From JABHVE01 sp047517625 (lineage in GTDB: Bacteria > Pseudomonadota > Alphaproteobacteria > UBA2966 > CAIVPW01), in the NCBI GenBank assembly GCA_047517625.1, contig JAKZSO010000070.1, positions 1 through 16,930 of the forward strand: a stretch of DNA of 16,930 bases. The letters run 5' to 3'. This document shows positions 7,741 to 14,623 of the stretch, one piece after another (positions within the stretch are counted from its first letter, which is position 1; every line of letters begins with the position of its first letter). A program made the position numbers and the translations under genes. Under the pieces are notes generated by a model that did not search any database, had not been told where the DNA came from, and saw only the letters and a program-made list of their open reading frames with translations.

Positions 7741-7962
7741 ACTTTTTCCCTAGATCGTTTCGGTTGCCAGCCGGGACAGCCCGGCTGCGATCGAGTGTAA
7801 CACTTCAATGCAAGTGCCAGATTTTGGAATCCCCGCGGCGGGCGTTACACTGGCAGCGATGGAATGGGCAATAATTTCGACGGAATTGACGCCTTTATCC
7901 GTTGAATCCCATGCGCCTTGGTGGTGCGGAGCTGGGAATTCTGTGTACGGACCAAGGCGCAG
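7741..7962. other. Divergent intergenic region with inverted repeats
   Basis: This is the largest gene-free stretch (222 bases), between the divergent nuclease-like and sigma-factor genes, and it should hold both promoters. Visible elements are AGTGT-A-ACACT at about 7793-7803, and the inverted pair TGCCAG (7815-7820) and CTGGCA (7850-7855). GGAAT (7826) followed 12 bases later by CGTT (7843) has the flavour of an ECF promoter, but the spacer is too short. No promoter can be assigned with confidence. Confidence 0.3.
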
Positions 7963-8556
7963 ATGACGCTGATGGCGACGGAACTGGGGCAGCCAGAGCC
8001 ATCCATATCGGAGGACTCCGATGAAGCGTTGATGTCACGCCTCCGCGCCGGCGAGCGATTGGCGTTCACGGCGTTGCTGGAAAGGCATTTGAAGGCCGTC
8101 GCCGGGTTTTCCTTCCGGATGCTGGGCGATACGGCAGAGGCGGAAGATGTGGCCCAAGAAACCTTCCTAAGACTGTGGCGGTACCGGCAAAAGTGGCGGC
8201 CGGAGGCGAAGTTGCGCACATGGCTTTTTCGGGTCGCCCGCAATCTGTGTATTGACCGATTCCGCCGCAAGGAAATCGTTACCGACCAAATCCCCGAGCA
8301 GATAGACCCGCGTGGCGGCCAGTCGGCCGATCTGCAACAGACCCAAACGGCGGCGCTAGTCAACAGCGCGATGGCCCGTTTGCCTGAACGCCAGCGCGCC
8401 GCCGTTGCGTTGGTATACCACCAAGATCTAACCAACATTGAAGCCGCTGGGATTTTGGGTGTGAGCGTCGATGCGCTGGAATCGTTGTTATCCCGTGGGC
8501 GCCGGGGGCTGAAAAAGCGCCTGGACGGACTAAAACTCTATCTTTTGGAAGATTAG
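7963..8556 (+). CDS. RNA polymerase ECF (sigma-70 family) sigma factor
   Basis: A 197-residue group 4 sigma factor. Region 2 spans about residues 31-102, with GDTAEAEDVAQETFLRLWR (55-73) and the region 2.4 helix LRTWLFRVARNLCIDRFRR. Region 4 spans about 133-188, with the helix-turn-helix LTNIEAAGILGVSVDALESL. There is no region 1.1 or 3, as expected for ECF factors. The ATG at 7963 follows a weak AAGG; the frame is open upstream to TTG 7918, and ATG 7972 is an alternative. The candidate anti-sigma gene begins 2 bases after the stop. Gene order with a metal-sensor-like gene and an export pump suggests it activates this operon in response to an envelope or metal signal; that is inference. Confidence 0.93.
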   Translation: MTLMATELGQPEPSISEDSDEALMSRLRAGERLAFTALLERHLKAVAGFSFRMLGDTAEAEDVAQETFLRLWRYRQKWRPEAKLRTWLFRVARNLCIDRFRRKEIVTDQIPEQIDPRGGQSADLQQTQTAALVNSAMARLPERQRAAVALVYHQDLTNIEAAGILGVSVDALESLLSRGRRGLKKRLDGLKLYLLED

Positions 8557-8558
8557 AC

Positions 8559-9057
8559 ATGGTTGAAATTGATCAAACGTCAGAACCCTTGATCCTTGTG
8601 TCCCCTGAGCGCGCGGCGCGGATTCTTGAAATCTACGGCGCCGACCCGGCGCGGTGGCCTAGGCCGGAACGCGCGGGCACCTTGGCGGCCTTGAACGAAT
8701 TCCCCGAGCTCGCTCAGGCCCGGCAGGCGGCGACGGACATTGACAAGGTTTTGGACACGGCGCCCGGATATACACCGTCCGCGGATTTGGCCCGGCGCGT
8801 TTCGGCGGCCGCCCGCCACGATCCCCCGCTCAAAAGCTGGCGCGCATGGGCTGGCCGATCTGGCGCCGAAGTCCGCCACCCCGAAGGGGATCATGCAGCC
8901 GGCGGCCACGCTTTTCGTGGCGGCGGCGTTGGGAATTATGGCCGGGGCTTTTGTCCCGGGCAGCGACAATGATGCCGTGGCGGAGGAATTCTTGCTGCTG
9001 GCCTTTGGCCCGGCCTACCAAATGCAGGCGTTTGAAGAGGCGGAGGCAGCAGAATGA
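8559..9057 (+). CDS. Candidate anti-sigma factor, single membrane segment (apparent frameshift)
   Basis: The N-terminal half (from ATG 8559) is soluble and contains ILEIYGADPARWPRPER, a motif I associate with alphaproteobacterial genes beside ECF sigma factors. Near 8850-8856 the meaningful frame changes: dropping one G lets SWRAWA run into DLAPKSATPKG. A membrane helix (PAATLFVAAALGIMAGAFV, about 8899-8955) and a short tail ending EEAEAAE then follow, with the stop at 9055-9057. Joined, the product is about 165 residues with a cytoplasmic domain of about 110 residues, one helix and a short periplasmic tail. That topology fits a membrane anti-sigma factor, although no zinc HxxxCxxC motif is present. 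Unjoined, the first frame stops at 8972 without a membrane segment. The next gene starts in an ATGA overlap with the shifted frame, supporting the joined reading. Confidence 0.65.
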
Positions 9058-9287
9058 ACGGCTTCGTCAATGCGGCAAGCACGGCGGTTTCCGAGGCTTT
9101 GGCGGCAGACCCCTTTGATGAACAGGCTTTGGCCGCCGCTTTGAGCACCCTGCGGACCAGTACGCTGGAGTCCCAGGCGGCAATGCACGATGCTATGGTT
9201 GAGTCCGTGCGGGAAATGTCACCGGCACAGCGACGCGAGCTTGCGGCGGAAAGCCGGCGTAGCCCAGGAAGGATGCTAGGACGATGA
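9054..9287 (+). CDS. Short metal-sensor-like protein (C-terminal half of Metal_resist/CnrX type)
   Basis: A 77-residue helical protein. SEALAADPFDEQALAAALST (13-32) followed by a helix containing ESQAAMHDAMVESV and then MSPAQRREL matches the C-terminal half of alphaproteobacterial periplasmic heavy-metal sensor (Metal_resist, CnrX-like) proteins. Those normally start with a membrane segment and a further helix; here neither is present and there is no signal peptide. ATG 9054 overlaps the previous stop (ATGA) and its own stop overlaps the adaptor ATG (ATGA, 9284-9287), so it is translated within the operon. It may have split from a longer sensor, work with the membrane helix of the preceding protein, or be truncated. 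A metal or envelope-stress role is inferred from family resemblance. Confidence 0.65.
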   Translation: MNGFVNAASTAVSEALAADPFDEQALAAALSTLRTSTLESQAAMHDAMVESVREMSPAQRRELAAESRRSPGRMLGR

Positions 9288-11164
9288 TGGAAGGATCGAA
9301 GATCAAAAAGAGGCGTGGCCGCCGCCGGCTATGGCAGTTTTTGGCTTTTGTGGCAGTCATCGCGGTGGTTGGATATTTCTTCCTGGAACCGGGCAGCGAA
9401 GCTGGGCTGGCGGAATACCGCATGGGTGCCGTGCAAATGGGCGCGGTCATCAGTACCGTCGCCGCCACCGGCACCGTGAACGCGGTCGGCACCGTCGAAG
9501 TCACCTCCCAAGTCGCGGGGCAAATCATCGAGGTTTTGGTCGACTACAATTCCCAGGTCACCGAGGGACAGGTCCTGGCCCGGGTCAATCCGGAAACCTT
9601 TGAAGTCAAGCTGATCCAGGCGGAAGCGGATTTGGCCATTTCCAACGCCTCCCTGGTGTCGAACCGCGCCTCGGTAGACCGCGCCCGCTCCGATTTGCGT
9701 AATGCCGAAGCCTCGCTGCAAGGGACGATGGCCCAGGTTGCGAACGCTCAGATTTCGCTGGAATCCGCCCAACGGGACTGGCAGCGCCAGCTTGAATTGT
9801 TTGAGCGCAAAGTCATTTCCAACGTCGCGCTGGAACAGGCCAGGGCACAGTTTGAGCAGGCCCAGGCGTCCTTTGATCAAATCAATTCCAATCTGATGGC
9901 CCAGACGGCAACCTTGGACGGTCGCCGGGCGTCCCTGGAAATTGCCCAGTCCGGTGTGGTGACCGCAACCGCCCAGGTGCAGCAGCGGGAAGCTTCCCTG
10001 GCGGCGGCACGGATCGAACTGGCGAATACAGCGGTGCGATCCCCCGTGGACGGCGTCATTATCGAACGCGCGGTTGAAAAGGGCCAAACAGCCGCCTCTA
10101 GCACTAACTCCAATGCGACGCTGTTCACCATCGCCGAAAATCTGCGCAACATGCAGGTCGAAGTCAGCGTCGACGAGGCCGATATCGGCATAATCCGCGA
10201 GGGCATGCGCACAACCTTCACGGTTGATTCTTACCCTGGCCGCGAATTCACCGGTATCGTCGCCCAAGTCCGTTTTGCACCGAAAACCGTGCAAAACGTG
10301 GTCACATATATCGTCGTGGTGTCGGCGCCCAATCCCGATTTCGCGCTGCTGCCGGGCCTGACCGCAAGCGTCCGCATGATTGTCAGCGAACGCCAAGATG
10401 TTTTACGCATCCCCAATGCGGCTTTGCGGTTTGAACCCTTTGGCTTCGAGGCCCCGGAACAAGCCGGGCGCGGCGGTGGTGGCGGCGGAGCCCCAGCCGA
10501 CGGATTTGGCGGCGGCGGAGACGGCGGCTTTGGCGGTGGCAATGCAGCGGCTGGGGGCGGTGACGCACCTGCTGGCGGCGGCGGAGCGGCGGCAGGAGGT
10601 CGCGGCGGCGGCGGCGGCGGCGGAATCGCCAATCAACTTCCTCCGGGCCTGGATCTGACCGAAGAACAACTCGCCGAGGTTCAGGCGGGATTAGGGGATG
10701 TGCGCCAGGAATTCGGCGCTCTGCGCCAGCAAGGCGTGCCGGCTGAGGAAATTCAGGCGCGGTTCGCTGCCCGGCTTGAAGAAGCTCTGTTGCCGCTTTT
10801 GACGGACGAGCAAAAGGCAATTTATGAGGCGGCACAAGGGCAAACAGTTGCGGCTGGGGCGCCGGCGGGAGGGGCCGATGGCCAGCGCACAAGACGAGGC
10901 GGCGGCGGTGGAGGCGGTCCAGACGCGGCCCCGGCGGCTCCCATCGTGACCCGCACGGCACGGATTTTCCTGCTGGATGATGCTGGTGTTCCGCAACCAA
11001 TGACCGTGACGGTCGGTATCTCCGATACCGGTTTCACCGAATTGGTGCGCGGTGATTTGATTGAAGGCCAGCAGGTCGTGATCGGCGCAAGCGCAGCGAC
11101 CCTGGCGGCACAAGCCAACGCCGCCGCCGGCGGCGGCGGCAACCGGTTCCGCTTCGGCTTCTAA
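9284..11164 (+). CDS. MacA/HlyD-type periplasmic adaptor with inserted LTxxQ helical domain
   Basis: A 626-residue membrane-fusion protein. It has a basic N-terminus and membrane anchor (18-34), then lipoyl half (about 65-105) and a long coiled-coil hairpin (about 108-248) with many Ala/Gln heptads. The second lipoyl half contains RSPVDGVIIERAVEKGQ (252-268), and a beta-barrel domain (288-375) follows. The membrane-proximal domain then breaks off at about residue 393. A glycine-rich stretch (395-447), a helical domain (455-520) with LTEEQ (458-462) and LTDEQ (506-510), and a second glycine-rich stretch (527-546) intervene. The final beta segment (TRTARIFLLDD to QQVVIG, 556-600) completes the adaptor. 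MacA-like proteins are usually under 400 residues, so the excess is this insert. It bridges the MacB-type pump and TolC-type channel encoded next. CTAGGA precedes the ATG. Confidence 0.92.
   Translation: MMEGSKIKKRRGRRRLWQFLAFVAVIAVVGYFFLEPGSEAGLAEYRMGAVQMGAVISTVAATGTVNAVGTVEVTSQVAGQIIEVLVDYNSQVTEGQVLARVNPETFEVKLIQAEADLAISNASLVSNRASVDRARSDLRNAEASLQGTMAQVANAQISLESAQRDWQRQLELFERKVISNVALEQARAQFEQAQASFDQINSNLMAQTATLDGRRASLEIAQSGVVTATAQVQQREASLAAARIELANTAVRSPVDGVIIERAVEKGQTAASSTNSNATLFTIAENLRNMQVEVSVDEADIGIIREGMRTTFTVDSYPGREFTGIVAQVRFAPKTVQNVVTYIVVVSAPNPDFALLPGLTASVRMIVSERQDVLRIPNAALRFEPFGFEAPEQAGRGGGGGGAPADGFGGGGDGGFGGGNAAAGGGDAPAGGGGAAAGGRGGGGGGGIANQLPPGLDLTEEQLAEVQAGLGDVRQEFGALRQQGVPAEEIQARFAARLEEALLPLLTDEQKAIYEAAQGQTVAAGAPAGGADGQRTRRGGGGGGGPDAAPAAPIVTRTARIFLLDDAGVPQPMTVTVGISDTGFTELVRGDLIEGQQVVIGASAATLAAQANAAAGGGGNRFRFGF
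10463..10933 (+). other. Gly-rich linkers flanking Spy/CpxP-like LTxxQ domain inside the adaptor gene
   Basis: Residues 394-550 of the adaptor. GGC/GGT-rich DNA encodes two glycine/alanine linkers. Between them, residues 455-520 are predicted helical with two LTxxQ motifs 48 residues apart, as in Spy/CpxP-family periplasmic proteins. The simple-sequence DNA may be prone to length change. Confidence 0.7.
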
Positions 11165-11174
11165 AGTCTGATCG

Positions 11175-11921
11175 ATGATTCCGCTTATCGAAACAGAGGA
11201 CTTGACCAAGCACTACCAGATTGGTCCCCACATCGTGAAAGCGTTGAACGGCGTTTCCGTTTCGGTGGATCCCGGCGAGTTTATTGCCGTGATGGGCCCG
11301 TCCGGTTCCGGCAAGACGACCTTCATGAATTTGCTGGGGTGTCTGGATGTCCCAACGTCCGGGAGATATCGCCTGGAAGGCCGGGACGTTTCTGGCCTGG
11401 ACTCCGACGAACTGGCCGAGGTCCGCAGTGGAAAAATTGGCTTCGTTTTTCAGTCGTTCAATTTGTTACCGCGCATCTCGGCGCTGGCAAACGTCGAATT
11501 GCCTTTGGCATATAGCCGCGTTTCCAGAGAAGACCGCCGTGAATTTGCCGTCGAAGCTCTGCGCGAAGTCGGCCTGGAAGACCGCATGGATCACCGCCCG
11601 GTGCAGCTTTCCGGCGGCCAACAACAACGGGTGGCCATCGCCCGCGCCTTGGTTGGGGCCCCGTCCCTGATTTTCGCCGACGAGCCCACGGGTGCCCTAG
11701 ACACCCAAACCGGCATCGAAATTATGGGGGTCCTGGCGGACCTGAACGCCAAGGGGATCACGATAGTTTTGGTTACCCATGAAAAAGACGTGGCCGATCA
11801 TGCCCGCAGAGTTCTGCATTTTCGCGATGGTCTGGTGGTCTCCGATGAACATCCCGACCCACCAGCTTCGATCCCAAAGGCCGGCCATGGCGCCGCGGTG
11901 GATGAAGGAATAATCGCATGA
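11175..11921 (+). CDS. MacB/LolD-type ABC transporter ATP-binding protein
   Basis: A 248-residue ATPase with Walker A GPSGSGKTT (41-49), Q-loop Gln93 in FQSFNLLP, signature LSGGQQQRVAIARA (145-158), Walker B LIFADEPTGALD (165-176) and His202 in VTHE. The LSGGQQQR and ADEPTGALD wording is typical of the MacB/LolD/FtsE branch. It lies 10 bases after the adaptor gene and its TGA overlaps the permease ATG (11918-11921). In E. coli MacB the ATPase and permease are one chain; here they are two, as in many alphaproteobacterial and Gram-positive homologues. It would drive mechanotransmission by the permease to expel substrate through adaptor and TolC-type channel. Substrate is not readable from the sequence. 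Confidence 0.93.
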   Translation: MIPLIETEDLTKHYQIGPHIVKALNGVSVSVDPGEFIAVMGPSGSGKTTFMNLLGCLDVPTSGRYRLEGRDVSGLDSDELAEVRSGKIGFVFQSFNLLPRISALANVELPLAYSRVSREDRREFAVEALREVGLEDRMDHRPVQLSGGQQQRVAIARALVGAPSLIFADEPTGALDTQTGIEIMGVLADLNAKGITIVLVTHEKDVADHARRVLHFRDGLVVSDEHPDPPASIPKAGHGAAVDEGIIA

Positions 11922-13150
11922 CGCTACTTGACTCGTTTTTTTCGGCCCTGCAATCCCTGTGCGCCAACGTATTGCGCAGCGTGCTTACCGCGCTCGGAAT
12001 GATAATCGGCGTGGCTGCGGTCATCATTATGGTCGCGGTGGGGTCCGGGGCCCAGGAGGGGATTGAATCGGTGATCGAATCCATTGGCTCAAACCTGCTG
12101 ATCGTTTCGTCAGCATCCCAGGGCCGTGGCGGCGTCCAGCAAGGTGCCGGCACCCGGGCGGCGCTAACGGCGGCGGACGCAGACGCCATGTTCACCGAGA
12201 TCCCTGAAATTCTCTTCGCCGCGCCGACGGTTCGCGGCCAGGGTCAAGTGGTATTCGGCAATGCCAATTGGCACACCAGCATCGAAGGCATCACCAATTC
12301 CTATATGCCTGTGCGAGATTGGACCGTTGCCGAAGGCCGCCAGTTCGAGGAATGGGAAATTGCCGGGGGCGCGAAAGTCGTTCTGATAGGCGAAACGGTC
12401 GCCGAGAATTTGTTTCCCAACGGGGAAGCGGTGGGCCAGGTGATCCGCGTGGAACGGGTGCCGTTCGAGGTCATCGGTACGCTGACAGCCAAGGGCCAAT
12501 CCAGTTTTGGTCAGGACCAAGACGACATCATGTTCGTGCCCCTGAAAACCGCCAAACAACGGATCGTGGGCGGCAGAAACGGCGCGGGTGACAACGTGCA
12601 AACGATCTACATAAAGGCCCAAACTTCGGACTTGGTGTCCTACGTTGAAATCGCCATCGCCGAACTGCTGCGCCAGCGCCACGGATTGACCCCGGGCCAA
12701 GACGACGATTTCCGTATTCGCAACATTTCAGAAATCTTGGGCGCGCGCCAGGATTCATCGCGGATGATGGCCCTGTTACTGGCTGCCGTGGCCTCGGTTT
12801 CCCTGATCGTCGGCGGCATCGGCATCATGAACATCATGCTGGTGTCGGTCACCGAACGCACCCGCGAGATCGGCGTGCGCATGGCTGTGGGCGCGTCCCG
12901 GGGCGATATCCTCACCCAGTTCCTGATCGAAGCCGTGGTGATTTCAGCGATCGGCGGAGTCATCGGTATCATCATCGGCGCGACCGGCTCCCAAGCCGCC
13001 GCGGCCTTGGGCGATTGGCCGCTGCGGCTGGAAAGCAGCTCTGTTCTACTGGCGTTCGGTTTCTCGGCTGCCGTGGGAATTTTCTTCGGCTACTATCCCG
13101 CCCGCAAGGCCGCACACCTGGACCCGATAGAGGCGCTCCGCCACGAGTAG
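11918..13150 (+). CDS. MacB-type ABC transporter permease (FtsX fold)
   Basis: A 410-residue inner-membrane protein of the MacB/FtsX type. Membrane segment 1 (about 20-42) contains LRSVLTALGMIIGVAAVI, a near-universal family start. It is followed by a periplasmic domain of about 235 residues. Segments 2 to 4 lie at about 284-312, 332-360 and 370-395. The conserved TERTREIGVRMAVGA after segment 2 and the tail PARKAAHLDPIEALRHE are family signatures. It pairs with the ATPase encoded in the ATGA overlap. With the adaptor upstream and the outer-membrane channel downstream, the set forms a complete MacAB-TolC-like tripartite exporter. Such pumps move macrolides, peptides, lipoproteins or siderophores; which applies here is unknown. 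Confidence 0.94.
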   Translation: MTLLDSFFSALQSLCANVLRSVLTALGMIIGVAAVIIMVAVGSGAQEGIESVIESIGSNLLIVSSASQGRGGVQQGAGTRAALTAADADAMFTEIPEILFAAPTVRGQGQVVFGNANWHTSIEGITNSYMPVRDWTVAEGRQFEEWEIAGGAKVVLIGETVAENLFPNGEAVGQVIRVERVPFEVIGTLTAKGQSSFGQDQDDIMFVPLKTAKQRIVGGRNGAGDNVQTIYIKAQTSDLVSYVEIAIAELLRQRHGLTPGQDDDFRIRNISEILGARQDSSRMMALLLAAVASVSLIVGGIGIMNIMLVSVTERTREIGVRMAVGASRGDILTQFLIEAVVISAIGGVIGIIIGATGSQAAAALGDWPLRLESSSVLLAFGFSAAVGIFFGYYPARKAAHLDPIEALRHE

Positions 13151-13263
13151 AATGAGGCGCTGCGAATAGTCCGGGGCCTTGTATACCGGCCCGACCGAGC
13201 CAACCTACCAATTCAAAGCCACAAGCCGAGGACCCCAAGCGCCCGGCACTAGGGAGACGATGG
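13151..13263 (+). other. Leader before the TolC-type gene, with a small hairpin
   Basis: A 113-base gap that breaks the tight packing of the pump operon. GGGCC (13174-13178) can pair with GGCCC (about 13188-13192) around TTGTATACC, but no T-run follows, so it is not a classical terminator. AGGGAG a few bases before ATG 13264 is a good ribosome-binding site. I see no convincing promoter. Confidence 0.3.
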
Positions 13264-14619
13264 ATGCCCAGCCACTGGATGAATGCCCGAGCCGCAGCGG
13301 TTGCAGCCACATTGGCCGCAACCCTGTCCGCCGCCCCCGCCGGGGCGGAGACCCTGAACGAAGTGCTGGCGTTGACCTACGCCGCCAATCCGACGCTGGA
13401 AGCCCAGCGTGCCTCCCTGCGCGCCCAAGACGAGGCCGTGGCCCAAGCCCTGGCCGGGCGCCGTCCCTCGGTAACCCTTTCAACATCGATCGGCCGGTCC
13501 AATACCGCGGCCAACACGAGCGTCAATTCGACCCCGGCCAGCCTGACGCTCACGATCAATCAAACCCTGTACCGGGGTGGCCGCATCACTGCCGAGATCG
13601 ACCAAGCCGAAATCAATATTCTCGCGGGCCGGGCGGGCTTGCTCAGCACCGAGCAACAGGTGCTTTCCTCCGCGGTGTCCGCCTATATCAACGTGCTTCG
13701 CGATCAAGCGGTGCTGCAGCTAAACCGCTCCAACGAACAGGTCCTGACCACCGAGCTTCAGGCGACCCGCAACCGTTTTGAGCTGGGCGATGCCACCGTC
13801 ACCGATATCGCCCAGTCGGAAGCGGTGGTGTCGGCATCTACCGCGTCGCGCATCCAATCCGAAGGATCCCTGCTGAACAGCCTGGCCACGTTCGAGCGCA
13901 TTGTCGGCGTGGCGCCGGGGCAGTTGGAGGTTCCCGAAGCCCTGACAGATTTGATCCCTTTGACTTTGGAACAGGCGATTGCGATCGGCTTGGCTGAAAA
14001 CCCGGCCATATTGTCGGCGGAATTTTCCGAGGCTGCTGCCCGCATCGGCGTCGAAACCGCCCAGGCCGCGCGCTTGCCAACGGTGAGTTTGAGCGCCCGG
14101 TCGACCCGGTCTGAAAATCGGGCGGTCAACCTGACCCCTGCTCTTTCTTCGTCAGTCACGCTGTCGTTGTCCTTACCCCTGTACCAGTCTGGCGCGGAGT
14201 TCGCCACCATTCGCTCGGCGGTGGAAACTAACGCGCGATCCCTGTTTCAATTGGAAGACTCACGCCGCACCGTCCAGGCCTCGGTCACCCAGGCTTGGCA
14301 ACAACTGGCCGTGGCCCGGGCCGGGATCGTTTCACGCAGCGACCAAGTCCGCGCCAGTTTGGTCGCGGTCGAAGGTGTCCGCCAAGAAGAGCAGGTGGGC
14401 GCCCGTACCCGGCTTGACGTTCTGAACGCCGAGCAACAATTGCTGAACGCCCAGGTAGCGCTGGTCACCGCGCGGCGCGACGAATTGGTCGCCAGCTACG
14501 GATTGCTGGCCGCGATGGGCCGCTTGACGGCAGCAGATTTGGGGCTGGCGGTGGCGCTCTATAACCCGGCCGAAAATTATCTGGCCATTCGCGGGTCTTT
14601 GTTCGGGATCAACCCTTGA
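13264..14619 (+). CDS. TolC-family outer-membrane efflux channel
   Basis: A 451-residue protein with a signal peptide (hydrophobic 9-24, likely cleavage after AGA at about residue 28) and the two-fold internal repeat of TolC proteins. The first repeat begins TLNEVLALTYAANPTLEAQR and the second LTLEQAIAIGLAENPAILSA (about 233-252). SLTLTINQTLYRGGR and VTLSLSLPLYQSGAE are the beta-strand segments, and LDVLNAEQQLLNAQVALVTA is a characteristic late helix. It trimerises in the outer membrane and opens into the periplasmic adaptor. GGGAG precedes ATG 13264; ATG 13279 is an alternative start. It follows the permease by 113 bases in the same direction, and its stop lies only 4 bases from the end of the convergent pentapeptide gene. 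Confidence 0.93.
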   Translation: MPSHWMNARAAAVAATLAATLSAAPAGAETLNEVLALTYAANPTLEAQRASLRAQDEAVAQALAGRRPSVTLSTSIGRSNTAANTSVNSTPASLTLTINQTLYRGGRITAEIDQAEINILAGRAGLLSTEQQVLSSAVSAYINVLRDQAVLQLNRSNEQVLTTELQATRNRFELGDATVTDIAQSEAVVSASTASRIQSEGSLLNSLATFERIVGVAPGQLEVPEALTDLIPLTLEQAIAIGLAENPAILSAEFSEAAARIGVETAQAARLPTVSLSARSTRSENRAVNLTPALSSSVTLSLSLPLYQSGAEFATIRSAVETNARSLFQLEDSRRTVQASVTQAWQQLAVARAGIVSRSDQVRASLVAVEGVRQEEQVGARTRLDVLNAEQQLLNAQVALVTARRDELVASYGLLAAMGRLTAADLGLAVALYNPAENYLAIRGSLFGINP

Positions 14620-14623
14620 GGCC

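Noticed and set aside
7826..7846. ECF/EcfG-type promoter (GGAAT to CGTT) before the sigma gene
   Set aside because: The spacer is 12 bases, well short of the 16-17 expected, so autoregulation cannot be argued from it.
10231..10632. Minus-strand proline-rich reading frame
   Set aside because: It is the complement of the glycine-rich linker codons in the adaptor gene; GC-rich repeats keep all frames open.
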